Below, in pieces: positions 27,256-38,409 of a stretch of 64,000 nucleotides of DNA; the first letter of the stretch is position 1, and every line of letters begins with the position of its first letter. A program made the translations under genes and the position numbers. The stretch lies in assembly GCF_000380335.1 (NCBI RefSeq), contig NC_021149.1, positions 5,136,501 through 5,200,500 on the forward strand, read 5' to 3'. The stretch is from Azotobacter vinelandii CA. Its GTDB lineage: Bacteria > Pseudomonadota > Gammaproteobacteria > Pseudomonadales > Pseudomonadaceae. The notes beneath the pieces were generated by a model. That model searched no databases. It worked only from the letters and a program-made list of their open reading frames with translations, and had not been told where the DNA came from.

Positions 27256-27516
27256 TCAATCGTCATCATCGTCGTCGTCATCATCGACCCGCGTGACGCG
27301 CTGGTAGATCTCGATGCGGTCGCCATCCTTGAGCGGACTGTCCAACTTGACGAACTTGCCGAACACGCCGACCTTCTGCTTCTTCAGGTCGATGTCCGGA
27401 CAGCAGCGCAGTACGCCGGACTGCTGGATCGCCTGCTCCACGCTGCAGCCGTCCTCCACCTTGCAACTGAGCTGGAGGGGCTTGGCCGGATCGGCGTATA
27501 CCACGGAAACTCTCAT
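27256..27516 (-). CDS. rnfH: RnfH, small ubiquitin-like protein of the Rnf1 operon
   Basis: 86 aa with the RnfH pattern [34 protein letters not shown]..., [24 protein letters not shown]. The fold is beta-grasp. The molecular role in Rnf assembly is unresolved in the family. It ends in nine consecutive Asp residues encoded by a GAT/GAC tract (about 27260-27286), an unusual acidic tail. Gap to rnfE is 21 bp. Confidence 0.93.
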   Translation of the reverse strand: MRVSVVYADPAKPLQLSCKVEDGCSVEQAIQQSGVLRCCPDIDLKKQKVGVFGKFVKLDSPLKDGDRIEIYQRVTRVDDDDDDDDD

Positions 27517-27537
27517 TTCGCTATCACTCCTCGCCGA

Positions 27538-28254
27538 TCACTGCAGAACCACCAGCTCGCCATGGGTCTGCTGGCGACGCTCGGCACGCTTGCGATCGAT
27601 CACCCGCTTGGCGGCCAGCAGGAAGCCCAGGACGATGAAGGCGCCCGGCGGCAGGATGGCCAGCAGGATGCCCTGGAAGTCGGGGATCACGGTGATCTCC
27701 ATCCACTTGAAGTGCGAGCCGAGCAGCGAGGACGCCTGGGAGAACAGGGTGCCGCTGCCGAGGATCTCGCGGATGCCGCCGATCACCACCAGTACGGCGG
27801 TGAAGCCGGCGCCCATGCCGGCGCCGTCTAGGATCGAGGGGATCACCGGGTTCCTCAGGCAGAAGGACTCGGCACGGCCGAGCACCGCGCAGTTGGTCAC
27901 GATCAGCGCGATGAACAGGCCGAGCACCTTGTACAGCTCGTGCATCCAGGCGTTCATCGCCATGTCGGTCAGGGTCACCACGCCGGCGATCACGCCGATC
28001 ATCACCGGGTTGCGCACCTCGGGAGAAATGGTATGGCGCATCGACGAGATGAGCGCGTTGGTCATGACCAGCACCAGGGTGGTGGCCAGGCCCATGCCCA
28101 GGCCGTTGGTGGCGGTGGTGGTCACCGCCAGGGTCGGGCAGAGCGCGAGCATCTGCACCAGGGCGACGTTGTATTGCCACAGGGCCGAGGTGAAGTACTG
28201 CCACGGCACCTTCTTTTCGGGCTCGGGAACGCTGGGTGCTCCGCAATGACTCAT
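27538..28254 (-). CDS. rnfE: Rnf complex membrane subunit RnfE
   Basis: 238 aa with six predicted membrane segments. Signatures: [30 protein letters not shown] (the CPxLA motif with Cys), [22 protein letters not shown], and [18 protein letters not shown]. RnfA and RnfE are inverted-topology homologues that bind an iron-sulfur centre within the membrane through their NC motifs. The Rnf1 complex of Azotobacter drives low-potential electrons toward nitrogenase using the proton or sodium gradient. It lies 13 bp after rnfG. Confidence 0.95.
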   Translation of the reverse strand: MSHCGAPSVPEPEKKVPWQYFTSALWQYNVALVQMLALCPTLAVTTTATNGLGMGLATTLVLVMTNALISSMRHTISPEVRNPVMIGVIAGVVTLTDMAMNAWMHELYKVLGLFIALIVTNCAVLGRAESFCLRNPVIPSILDGAGMGAGFTAVLVVIGGIREILGSGTLFSQASSLLGSHFKWMEITVIPDFQGILLAILPPGAFIVLGFLLAAKRVIDRKRAERRQQTHGELVVLQ

Positions 28255-28267
28255 GATTGTGCTCCTC

Positions 28268-28957
28268 TTACTCGGCTTTCAGCTGCTCGGCGTGCCGGGC
28301 CTGGAACTGCAGGCCCTGCAGCACGGTCTTGACCACGGCGCGCGGGGTGATGGTGGCGCCGGCGAACTGGTCGAACTGGCCGCCGTCCTTCTTCACCTTC
28401 CACTTGTCCAGCGCGGTGTTTTCCAGCGACAGACCGTCGAAGACCTTGATCCAGTCGCTGCGCGAGGCCTCGATCTTGTCGGCCAGGCCGGGGGTTTCCT
28501 TGTGGGTCAGCACCCGCACGCCGAGGATCTTGCCCTGGGCGTCGACGGACATCATCTGCTCGATGGGACCGCCGTAACCGATGTTGCGGCCCTGGAAGAC
28601 CACCGCGGTGAGCTTGCCCTGCAGGCGCGCCGGAAGCACCTCGACCTCGCCGAGCTCGGCGTCCTGCACCTTGAAGCTGTCGGCCAGCGGATTGTTGTCG
28701 TACAGCGACTGCGGCAGCACCTCGCGCAGCGTGGCCAGACGATCCTGCATCTGCTGCTCGGCGATGGTGCCATGGGTCATGATGTTGCCGGTCAGCAGGA
28801 GCAGGGCCACCACGGCGCAGACCAGGCCCAGCGACAGGCCCTGGTAGGCCACCATCGGCCGCCACTTCTCCAGGCGCGCGAGGAGCGTGGGCTTGCCCGC
28901 GGCCGCCTCGGCGGGCGCGGCGTTCTCCTCGGCCGGAGTCATCGTCGTATCGTTCAT
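28268..28957 (-). CDS. rnfG: Rnf complex flavoprotein subunit RnfG
   Basis: 229 aa. One N-terminal membrane segment is at about residues 40-58 ([18 protein letters not shown]). The periplasmic FMN-binding domain ends with [12 protein letters not shown], where Thr202 of the [SA]GAT motif is the expected covalent FMN site; the first position is Ala rather than Ser. Other family features are [30 protein letters not shown] and [13 protein letters not shown]. It overlaps rnfD by four bases. The N-terminal 30 residues are longer and more Ala/Glu-rich than in E. coli RsxG. Confidence 0.94.
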   Translation of the reverse strand: MNDTTMTPAEENAAPAEAAAGKPTLLARLEKWRPMVAYQGLSLGLVCAVVALLLLTGNIMTHGTIAEQQMQDRLATLREVLPQSLYDNNPLADSFKVQDAELGEVEVLPARLQGKLTAVVFQGRNIGYGGPIEQMMSVDAQGKILGVRVLTHKETPGLADKIEASRSDWIKVFDGLSLENTALDKWKVKKDGGQFDQFAGATITPRAVVKTVLQGLQFQARHAEQLKAE

Positions 28958-30054
28958 ACCTTGTCCACCTCTTTAACCTGGCTGGTCCACTTGGCCGCGA
29001 CCAGCGGCTTGCCCCGGACGTTGCGGCCGTAGGCGCGCGGCCGCCAGTAACGGTCGATCAACGGGGTCAGTGCGTTCATGAAGAGCACCGCGAAGGCGGC
29101 CGCCTCGGGGAAGCTGCCCCAGGTGCGGATCACGTAGATCAGCACGCCGCAGCCCACACCGAAGATCAGCCGGCCGACGCGGCTGATCGGCGAGGTCACC
29201 GGATCGGTGGCGATGAAGAAGGCGCACAGTATCAGGCCGCCGGAGGTCAGCTGATAGAGCCCGCCCGCATAGCGCTCCGGGTTGATCAGATACGCGAGGG
29301 TCGCCATCACGAACACGCTCGCCAGAATCGCGACCGGGATTTCCCAGTGGATGATGCGACGCAGCACCAGCCACACGCCGCCGACCAGCAACAGCAGTTC
29401 CGAGGTTTCGCCGAGGCTGCCGGGCGTGCTGCCGAACAGCGCCGAGATCGTGCTGAAGCCGCCCTCCAGAATCTCCTGGGCGGTGCGGTTGAGGGTCAGC
29501 TCGGTCTTCAGGTTGCCCAGCGCGGTGGCGCCGGTCATGCCATCGGCCAGCGGCGCACCGGCGAAGGTGATCGCCAGGCTGTCGAAAAAGCCCGGGGCCG
29601 AGGACGAGAACAGCGGATGCGGCAGCGCCCAGGTGGTCATCTGCAGCGGGAAAGCGATCAGCAGGGCGACGCGCGCCAGCATGGCCGGGTTGAAGGGGTT
29701 CTGGCCGATGCCGCCGTACAGTTGCTTGCCGATGCCGATGGCGAACAGGCTGCCGCCGACGCCGATCCACCAGGGCGCCCACGGCGGCAGGGAGATCGCC
29801 AGCAGCCAGCCGGTGAGCAGGGCCGAACCATCGAGCAGGCGGCGCATGGGCTGCCCCAGCAGGCGCAGGCAGGCCGCCTCGATGGCCAGGGCGCTGACGC
29901 AGGTGACCAGCCACAGGTTGATCGCCGGCCAGCCGAACATTACCAGGCCGAACAGGGTGGCCGGAGTGAGTGCCAGACACACGTCCAGCATGATGCGGTT
30001 GACCGAGGAGCGGTCGTGGGCGAACGGCCCCGCCGCGACGCTGATGGTGCTCAT
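28954..30054 (-). CDS. rnfD: Rnf complex membrane flavoprotein subunit RnfD
   Basis: 366 aa with about nine membrane segments. FMN attachment motif TGAT at residues 174-177 (DGMTGATALGNLK), expected at Thr177. Other signatures are PPWAPWWIGVGGSLFAIGIGKQLYGGIGQNPFNPAMLARVALLIAFP and FIATDPVTSPISRVGRLIFGVGCG near 270-295. It carries electrons through the membrane in the Rnf complex. The ATG overlaps the rnfC stop by four bases (ATGA), and its own stop overlaps rnfG. Confidence 0.95.
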   Translation of the reverse strand: MSTISVAAGPFAHDRSSVNRIMLDVCLALTPATLFGLVMFGWPAINLWLVTCVSALAIEAACLRLLGQPMRRLLDGSALLTGWLLAISLPPWAPWWIGVGGSLFAIGIGKQLYGGIGQNPFNPAMLARVALLIAFPLQMTTWALPHPLFSSSAPGFFDSLAITFAGAPLADGMTGATALGNLKTELTLNRTAQEILEGGFSTISALFGSTPGSLGETSELLLLVGGVWLVLRRIIHWEIPVAILASVFVMATLAYLINPERYAGGLYQLTSGGLILCAFFIATDPVTSPISRVGRLIFGVGCGVLIYVIRTWGSFPEAAAFAVLFMNALTPLIDRYWRPRAYGRNVRGKPLVAAKWTSQVKEVDKV

Positions 30055-31541
30055 GACTCTACCTCATTGCTCGGCTTGGCGGCCTTGGTCTTCGCTGCCT
30101 TGGCGGCCTTGGCCGCCTCCTTGGCCGCCTTGGCGGCTGCCTTGGCGGCCTCTTCTTCCGCCAGACGCGCGGCACGGACCTCGGTCTGGCGCTTGATGTA
30201 GTCGCTCTTGCGGGCGGCGCTGCGGCGCTCGTCCTGCTGACCCTTGGCGTACTGGAAGTAGTGCACCAGCGGAATGTGCGAGGGACAGACATAGGAGCAG
30301 CAGCCGCAGAGGATGCAGTCGCGCAGGCCGTATTCGCTGGCGCCGTCGTAGTCGTCGGCGCGGGCGTACAGGGCCATGTCCAGCGGGGTCAGGCCCATCG
30401 GGCAGGCATCCACGCAGCTCGCGCAGCGAATGCAGGGCGCCGGGTCCTTGTTCGGCAGTTCGTGCCGGGCCAGCGCCAGCAGGCCGGTGGCGCCCTTGAT
30501 CACCGGCACCTCGGTGGAGGGCAGCACCGCGCCCATCATCGGCCCGCCGAGCAGCAGTTGCTGGGGATCGCCGCTCAGACCGCCGCAGGCGTCGATGAGC
30601 GCCTGCACCGGGGTGCCGATCAGCACGTCGAGGTTCTGCGGGGTCTTCACGCAGGCGCCGGACACCGTGACCACCCGCGAGATCAGCGGCCGGCCGAAGC
30701 GCAGGGCCTGCTGGATGGCGTACACGGTGCCGGCGTTGTGCACCAGCACGCCGACATCGGTGCTGCGACCGCCGGCCGGTACCTCGCGGCCGGTGACCGC
30801 CTGGATCAGTTGCTTGGCCGAACCCATGGGATAGAGCGCCGGCACCGCCATCACTTCGATGGCGCCGAAGTGCTCGGCGGCGGCGCGCATGGCGGCCAGG
30901 GCCTCGGGCTTGTTGTCCTCGATGGCGATGACCACGCTGTAGGCACGCAGGATGTGCTGGATCAGCCGGGCGCCGTCGACGATGGCCTCGGCGCGCTCGC
31001 GCATGATGCGGTCGTCGCAGGTCAGGTAGGGCTCGCACTCGCTGCCGTTGACCAGCACGGTCTTGATCTCGTGGCGGGTGCCCTGCTTGAGCTTGACCGC
31101 CGCCGGGAAGATCGCCCCGCCGAGGCCGACGATGCCGGCCTTGGCGACGCGGTCGGCGAGCACCAGCGGGTCCTCGGCGAACGGATCGGTGGACACATCC
31201 AGATCGATCCAACGGTCCTCGCCGTCGCTCTCCAGGACGATGCCGGTGGTGGTCAGACCCGACGGATGCGGCGCCGGGACCGGTCCGATGGCGACGATGC
31301 GCCCCGAAGTGGGAGCGTGCACCGGCGCGGAAACCTCCGTCGGCGGGAAGGCCAGCAACTGACCCTTGAGCACCTTGTCGCCGACCGCGACCATCGGCAG
31401 GGCTTCAGCCCCGGCGTGCTGGCGCAGCGGCAGATAGAGACGCGGGGGCAGCGGCAGGCTGCCGATCGGCAGCGCGGCCGAGAGATCCTTGTGGGCGGCC
31501 GGATGGACGCCGCCACGGATACTGGAAAGATTGAAGTACAT
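30051..31541 (-). CDS. rnfC: Rnf complex NADH-oxidising/ferredoxin-linked subunit RnfC
   Basis: 496 aa from the ATG at 31541 (MYFNLSSIRGGVHPAAHKDLS). The flavin/NADH-like domain has VGLGGAIFPAAVKL and LVNGSECEPYLTCDDRIMRE. Two [4Fe-4S] motifs near the C-terminus are CIRCASCVDACP and CILCGCCSYVCP. The last 60 residues are an Ala/Lys-rich helix (EEEAAKAAAKAAKEAAKAA...), common in RnfC and possibly a membrane or partner contact. It is shorter than many RnfC proteins, mainly in this tail. It lies 20 bp after rnfB. Confidence 0.95.
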   Translation of the reverse strand: MYFNLSSIRGGVHPAAHKDLSAALPIGSLPLPPRLYLPLRQHAGAEALPMVAVGDKVLKGQLLAFPPTEVSAPVHAPTSGRIVAIGPVPAPHPSGLTTTGIVLESDGEDRWIDLDVSTDPFAEDPLVLADRVAKAGIVGLGGAIFPAAVKLKQGTRHEIKTVLVNGSECEPYLTCDDRIMRERAEAIVDGARLIQHILRAYSVVIAIEDNKPEALAAMRAAAEHFGAIEVMAVPALYPMGSAKQLIQAVTGREVPAGGRSTDVGVLVHNAGTVYAIQQALRFGRPLISRVVTVSGACVKTPQNLDVLIGTPVQALIDACGGLSGDPQQLLLGGPMMGAVLPSTEVPVIKGATGLLALARHELPNKDPAPCIRCASCVDACPMGLTPLDMALYARADDYDGASEYGLRDCILCGCCSYVCPSHIPLVHYFQYAKGQQDERRSAARKSDYIKRQTEVRAARLAEEEAAKAAAKAAKEAAKAAKAAKTKAAKPSNEVES

Positions 31542-31561
31542 GCGAAGGCTCCGTAATCGGC

Positions 31562-32086
31562 TCAGGCGGCAGCGGGCTTGTCCCAGCGCCAGGTGTCCAG
31601 GGTCTGCTCCTGCGGGATCAGAAGGACGCAGTCTTCCGGACAGGCGTCGCGGCACTTGCCGCAACCGGTGCAGGCATCCTCCAGCACCACGTGGACCTGC
31701 CCGCTGGCGCCGACGATGGCGTCGGTGGGGCAGGCACGGTAGCAGCGGGTGCAGCCGATGCACTGCGAGGCCTCCACCCGCGCCAGCATGGGCGCGGCCA
31801 CCTGGCTGGCATCCAGGGGCACGCCGAGGATCGCGGCGAGCTTCTCGGCCAGGCCCACGCCGCCGGGCGGGCAGCAAGTGACCGAAGCATTGCCTTCGAC
31901 GATCGCCACGGCGGCGGCACCGCAGCCGGGAAAGCCGCACTGTCCGCACTGGCTGCCCGGCATCAGATCGCTGACTTCCTTGATCAGGGGATTTTCGTCG
32001 GTCACCGCGAACTTGCGTGCCGCCAGACCGAGGCCGCAGCCCAGGAGCACACCCATCACGGTCAGAGCCAGAGTTGCCTCTATCAT
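31562..32086 (-). CDS. rnfB: Rnf complex iron-sulfur subunit RnfB
   Basis: 174 aa. N-terminal membrane anchor (IEATLALTVMGVLLGCGLGLAA). The four-Cys Fe-S domain has GSQCGQCGFPGCGAAAVAI and later TCCPPGG. Two ferredoxin-type clusters follow: CIGCTRCYRACP and CTGCGKCRDACP. RnfB links RnfC and soluble ferredoxin to the membrane subunits. The length is that of the short proteobacterial RnfB. It lies 49 bp after rnfA in the same operon. Confidence 0.96.
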   Translation of the reverse strand: MIEATLALTVMGVLLGCGLGLAARKFAVTDENPLIKEVSDLMPGSQCGQCGFPGCGAAAVAIVEGNASVTCCPPGGVGLAEKLAAILGVPLDASQVAAPMLARVEASQCIGCTRCYRACPTDAIVGASGQVHVVLEDACTGCGKCRDACPEDCVLLIPQEQTLDTWRWDKPAAA

Positions 32087-32135
32087 AATTTGTCCTCCTC
32101 TCGTCGCCGGTCGTGCCGGCCGTCCAGTGTCAGAA

Positions 32136-32708
32136 TCAGATCAGGCCGCCGAAGCCCATGAAGGCCAGCGCCAGCAGGCCGGCGGTGACGAAGGCGATCG
32201 GCGGGCCGGAAAAGGCGGCCGGCACATTGGCCAGGGCCAGACGCTCGCGCAGACCGGCGAAGATGATCATGATCAGCGAGAAGCCCAGGCCCGAGCCCAG
32301 GCCGAACAGCACGGCCATGGTCAGGTCGTGGCCTTCGCGCACGCTGAGCAGCGGTACGCCGAGCACCGCGCAGTTGGTGGTGATCAGCGGCAGGTAGATG
32401 CCCAGCGAGCGGTACAGCGACGGGCTGGCCTTGCGGATGATCATCTCGATCAACTGCACCATGCCGGCGATGACCACGATGTAGGCGAGGATGCGGATGA
32501 AGCCGATGCCCAGCGGCAGCAGCACGTAGTGCTCGAGCAGCCAGCTGCTGGCGCCACCGAGTCCCATGACCAGGGTGGTGGCCACGGCCAGGCCGATCGA
32601 AGGATCGAGCTTGCTCGACACGCCCATGAACGGACACAGGCCAAGAAAGCCCACCAGCACCACGTTGTGAACCAACACGGTGCCCAATAGAAACAGAACG
32701 TACTCCAT
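32136..32708 (-). CDS. rnfA: Rnf complex membrane subunit RnfA
   Basis: 190 aa from the ATG at 32708, which has GAGG six bases upstream; a GTG four codons earlier is the alternative. Six membrane segments. Signatures: LVHNVVLVGFLGLCPFMGVS near the start, with the conserved Cys, and LGIYLPLITTNCAVLGVPLL in the middle, homologous to the NC motif of RnfE. It is the first gene of the leftward rnfABCDGEH-nafY operon, under a sigma54/NifA-type promoter, which marks this as the nitrogen-fixation-linked Rnf1 set. Confidence 0.95.
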   Translation of the reverse strand: MEYVLFLLGTVLVHNVVLVGFLGLCPFMGVSSKLDPSIGLAVATTLVMGLGGASSWLLEHYVLLPLGIGFIRILAYIVVIAGMVQLIEMIIRKASPSLYRSLGIYLPLITTNCAVLGVPLLSVREGHDLTMAVLFGLGSGLGFSLIMIIFAGLRERLALANVPAAFSGPPIAFVTAGLLALAFMGFGGLI

Positions 32709-32780
32709 AAGCGACCTCACCTGCTCGGCTAAACTTTGTCGATGCGCCTTTGTCGGGCGCAGTCTTTATGCCGGAAGTTG

Positions 32781-32796
32781 TGCATCAAGCATGCCA
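32781..32796 (-). promoter_or_regulatory. Sigma54 (-24/-12) promoter of the rnf1 operon
   Basis: On the minus strand the sequence reads TGGCATGCTTGATGCA, giving GG-N10-GC with a near-consensus TGGCA at -24 and TGC at -12. It lies about 75 bp upstream of the rnfA start, leaving a leader of about 60 nt. RpoN-dependent NifA activation is the family expectation; inferred from motif and spacing. Confidence 0.78.
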
Positions 32797-32840
32797 GCGC
32801 TCAAAATTTGCACAGGCGTATCGCGGGAGCCCCTCTAAAA

Positions 32841-32854
32841 TTGACCTGGATCAA
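32841..32854. promoter_or_regulatory. ANR/FNR-type box in the rnf1-nifL spacer
   Basis: TTGAC-CTGG-ATCAA matches nine of ten fixed bases of the FNR/ANR consensus (TTGAT-N4-ATCAA). It lies between the rnf promoter and the NifA site, about 77 bp upstream of the predicted rnf start. An Fnr-like protein (CydR) is known in Azotobacter. Oxygen input to rnf or nifLA is inferred. Confidence 0.55.
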
Positions 32855-32946
32855 CAAATAGCTTCGGCACGCCAGCCGCCTATCCACCCGGCGGCCCCGG
32901 TTTTGTAAGGTTTGTGACAGCTCGTTACTGAGCCTGCCGCCCGGCT

Positions 32947-32962
32947 TGTGCGCTTTCGCACA
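32947..32962. promoter_or_regulatory. NifA upstream activator sequence shared by rnf1 and nifLA
   Basis: Perfect TGT-N10-ACA with symmetric flanks (TGTGCG...CGCACA). It centres about 112 bp upstream of the predicted nifL start and 184 bp upstream of the predicted rnfA start. It is the only such match I found in the spacer, so one NifA site may serve both directions. Confidence 0.8.
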
Positions 32963-33039
32963 GCTAGAGGGCGACCACCCCGAAAATCCATGTTTCGAGG
33001 TTTTTCCGAGCAATTCGGCGCACCCGGGCGATTAAGGTG

Positions 33040-33055
33040 CGGCACAGGATTTGCT
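33040..33055 (+). promoter_or_regulatory. Sigma54 (-24/-12) promoter candidate for nifLA
   Basis: CGGCACAGGATTTGCT: GG at 33041-33042, exactly ten bases, then GC at 33053-33054, with GGCAC and TTGCT cores. The predicted start lies about 70 bp upstream of the nifL ATG. With the NifA site at the right distance, this suggests autoactivation of nifLA; expression data are needed because nifLA may also have a sigma70 promoter. Confidence 0.68.
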
Positions 33056-33122
33056 AATCTTCTCTCAGGCCCAACACGCCCCTCCGGCGGACGCAGCCGC
33101 GCTCGCCGGTTTTCTTGGATAG

Positions 33123-34694
<1,572 letters not shown>

Positions 34695-34713
34695 ACAGCG
34701 ACAGGGAATGCCC

Positions 34714-36282
<1,569 letters not shown>

Positions 36283-36399
36283 CGGGACCCTCCGGCAATG
36301 GATGGCCGGCTCCTCCCCCCTCCCCGTTCTCCCCGCCCCCTCGTCCGCTACGGGCGCCCGTCCACGACGGACATCGCCTCCGACTCCCGCCACACTGCT

Positions 36400-36415
36400 T
36401 GTCGCTTGTCGTACA
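36400..36415. promoter_or_regulatory. NifA upstream activator sequence, distal, nifB
   Basis: TGT-CGCTTGTCGT-ACA, an exact TGT-N10-ACA, centred about 129 bp upstream of the predicted nifB transcription start. Confidence 0.72.
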
Positions 36416-36441
36416 GAAGCGCGCGAAGGGCGGTGCGGATT

Positions 36442-36457
36442 TGTCCGTTGCGCGACA
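36442..36457. promoter_or_regulatory. NifA upstream activator sequence, proximal, nifB
   Basis: TGT-CCGTTGCGCG-ACA, an exact TGT-N10-ACA, centred about 87 bp upstream of the predicted start and 42 bp (four helical turns) from the distal site, so two NifA oligomers could bind on the same face. Confidence 0.75.
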
Positions 36458-36510
36458 AATTCGGCCCCTCGTTTTCAAATAAATCATTCAAAAACAATTA
36501 CTTGAATAAT

Positions 36511-36526
36511 CGGCACGGGTATTGCT
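36511..36526 (+). promoter_or_regulatory. Sigma54 (-24/-12) promoter of nifB
   Basis: CGGCACGGGTATTGCT: GG-N10-GC with the consensus GGCACG and TTGCT cores, 40 bp upstream of the nifB ATG. Confidence 0.88.
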
Positions 36527-36566
36527 CGGCTCTTGGGGTAAAGACTCTCTCAGCCGGAGACAGAAC

Positions 36567-38078
36567 ATGGAACTGAGCGTACTTGGGCAAAACAATGGGG
36601 GACAGCACAGCGCTGGCGGCTGTTCCTCAAGTAGCTGCGGCAGCACGCACGATCAGCTCTCCCACCTGCCGGAAAACATTCGTGCGAAGGTGCAGAACCA
36701 TCCGTGCTATTCGGAAGAGGCGCACCACTATTTCGCGCGCATGCACGTGGCGGTGGCGCCTGCCTGCAACATCCAGTGCCACTACTGCAACCGCAAGTAC
36801 GACTGCGCCAACGAGTCGCGTCCGGGCGTGGTGTCCGAAGTGCTGACCCCCGAGCAGGCGGTCAAGAAGGTCAAGGCCGTGGCCGCCGCCATCCCGCAGA
36901 TGAGCGTGCTCGGCATCGCCGGCCCCGGCGACCCCTTGGCCAACCCGAAGCGCACCCTCGACACCTTCCGCATGCTCAGCGAGCAGGCCCCGGACATCAA
37001 GCTGTGCGTTTCCACCAACGGCCTGGCCCTGCCGGAGTGCGTCGAGGAACTGGCCAAGCACAACATCGACCACGTCACCATCACCATCAACTGCGTGGAC
37101 CCGGAGATCGGCGCCAAGATCTATCCGTGGATCTACTGGAACAACAAGCGCATCCGCGGCGTCAAGGCCGCCAAGATCCTCATCGAGCAGCAGCAGAAGG
37201 GTCTGGAGATGCTGGTGGCGCGCGGCATCCTGGTGAAGGTCAATTCGGTGATGATCCCCGGCGTCAACGACGAGCACCTGAAGGAAGTCAGCAAGATCGT
37301 CAAGGCCAAGGGCGCCTTCCTGCACAACGTCATGCCGCTGATCGCCGAGCCCGAGCACGGCACCTTCTACGGCGTGATGGGCCAGCGCAGCCCCGAGCCG
37401 GAAGAACTGCAGGACCTGCAGGACGCCTGCGCCGGCGACATGAACATGATGCGCCACTGCCGCCAGTGCCGCGCCGACGCGGTCGGCATGCTCGGCGAGG
37501 ACCGCGGCGACGAGTTCACCCTGGACAAGATCGAGTCGATGGAGATCGATTACGAGGCGGCGATGGTCAAGCGCGCCGCCATCCATGCGGCGATCAAGGA
37601 AGAGCTGGACGAGAAGGCGGCGAAGAAGGAACGGCTGGCTGGCCTGTCCGTTGCATCCGTCCAGAACGGCACGAGCGGTCGCTACCGTCCGGTGCTGATG
37701 GCCGTGGCCACCAGCGGCGGCGGCCTGATCAACCAGCACTTCGGGCACGCCACCGAGTTCCTGGTGTACGAAGCCTCGCCGTCCGGGGTGCGCTTCATCG
37801 GCCATCGCCGGGTCGACCAGTACTGCGTCGGCAACGACACCTGCGGCGAGAAGGAAAGTGCACTCGCCGGCAGCATCCGTGCCCTGAAGGGATGCGAGGC
37901 GGTGCTCTGCTCGAAGATCGGTTTCGAACCCTGGAGCGACCTGGAGACCGCCGGCATCCAGCCCAATGGCGAGCACGCCATGGAGCCCATCGAGGAAGCG
38001 GTCATGGCGGTCTACCGGGAAATGATCGAGTCGGGTCGGCTGGAGAATGACGGAGCCCTGCTGCAGGCCAAGGCCTGA
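36567..38078 (+). CDS. nifB: NifB, radical-SAM NifB-cofactor synthase
   Basis: 503 aa from the ATG at 36567. The radical SAM motif is ACNIQCHYCNRKYDC near residues 65-79 (CX3CX2C). Additional Cys residues for the extra 4Fe clusters occur early (GGCSSSSCGS) and in MRHCRQCRADAVGMLGE. The C-terminal NifX-like domain is at about 385-490, with GLINQHFGHATEFLVYE. NifB fuses two 4Fe-4S units around a carbide to make NifB-co (8Fe-9S-C), the precursor of FeMo-co, FeV-co and FeFe-co, so it is needed for all nitrogenases. It heads the nifB-fdxN-nifO-nifQ-rhdN-grx5 operon. Confidence 0.97.
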   Translation: MELSVLGQNNGGQHSAGGCSSSSCGSTHDQLSHLPENIRAKVQNHPCYSEEAHHYFARMHVAVAPACNIQCHYCNRKYDCANESRPGVVSEVLTPEQAVKKVKAVAAAIPQMSVLGIAGPGDPLANPKRTLDTFRMLSEQAPDIKLCVSTNGLALPECVEELAKHNIDHVTITINCVDPEIGAKIYPWIYWNNKRIRGVKAAKILIEQQQKGLEMLVARGILVKVNSVMIPGVNDEHLKEVSKIVKAKGAFLHNVMPLIAEPEHGTFYGVMGQRSPEPEELQDLQDACAGDMNMMRHCRQCRADAVGMLGEDRGDEFTLDKIESMEIDYEAAMVKRAAIHAAIKEELDEKAAKKERLAGLSVASVQNGTSGRYRPVLMAVATSGGGLINQHFGHATEFLVYEASPSGVRFIGHRRVDQYCVGNDTCGEKESALAGSIRALKGCEAVLCSKIGFEPWSDLETAGIQPNGEHAMEPIEEAVMAVYREMIESGRLENDGALLQAKA

Positions 38079-38119
38079 GCGGGCAGCGAAACAATTCGAG
38101 GATTGCGTGGAGGTGCGTG

Positions 38120-38398
38120 ATGGCGCTGAAAATTGTGGAATCCTGTGTCAATTGTTGGGCATGTGTCGATGTCTGTCCGAGCGAGGCGATCTCCCTGGCC
38201 GGCCCGCACTTCGAGATCAGTGCGAGCAAGTGCACCGAGTGTGACGGGGACTACGCGGAAAAGCAGTGCGCGAGCATCTGTCCGGTCGAGGGCGCCATCC
38301 TGCTCGCCGACGGCACGCCGGCAAACCCGCCTGGTTCGCTGACCGGGATTCCCCCGGAGCGTCTGGCCGAGGCCATGCGCGAAATCCAGGCCCGCTAA
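38120..38398 (+). CDS. fdxN: FdxN, 2[4Fe-4S] ferredoxin
   Basis: 92 aa from the ATG at 38120, preceded by GGAGG six bases upstream; the GTG three bases earlier is a weaker choice. The first cluster motif is CVNCWACVDVCP. The second, CTECDGDYAEKQCASICP, has the CX2CX8CX3C spacing of FdxN-type ferredoxins. It is the electron donor proposed for NifB-co synthesis. It sits 41 bp after nifB. Confidence 0.94.
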   Translation: MALKIVESCVNCWACVDVCPSEAISLAGPHFEISASKCTECDGDYAEKQCASICPVEGAILLADGTPANPPGSLTGIPPERLAEAMREIQAR

Positions 38399-38409
38399 GG
38401 AGAGTCGCC

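Larger units (their letters stand above)
36283..36566 (+). promoter_or_regulatory. nifB promoter region
   Basis: 284 bp between nifA and nifB. It contains two NifA sites (36400-36415, 36442-36457), an AT-rich segment (36470-36510) that may help DNA bending, and a -24/-12 promoter (36511-36526). No gene or RNA is visible in the GC-rich first 100 bp. Confidence 0.75.

Noticed and set aside
34708-34713. Alternative nifA start two codons upstream
   Set aside because: The AGGGA ribosome site is one base from it and seven bases from the ATG at 34714; the known protein also begins MNATIPQ.
36495-36507. IHF-like site in the nifB promoter (CAA-N4-TTGA)
   Set aside because: It is one base off consensus and lies only a few bases upstream of the -24 box, where IHF would clash with the polymerase; AT-richness alone can explain it.
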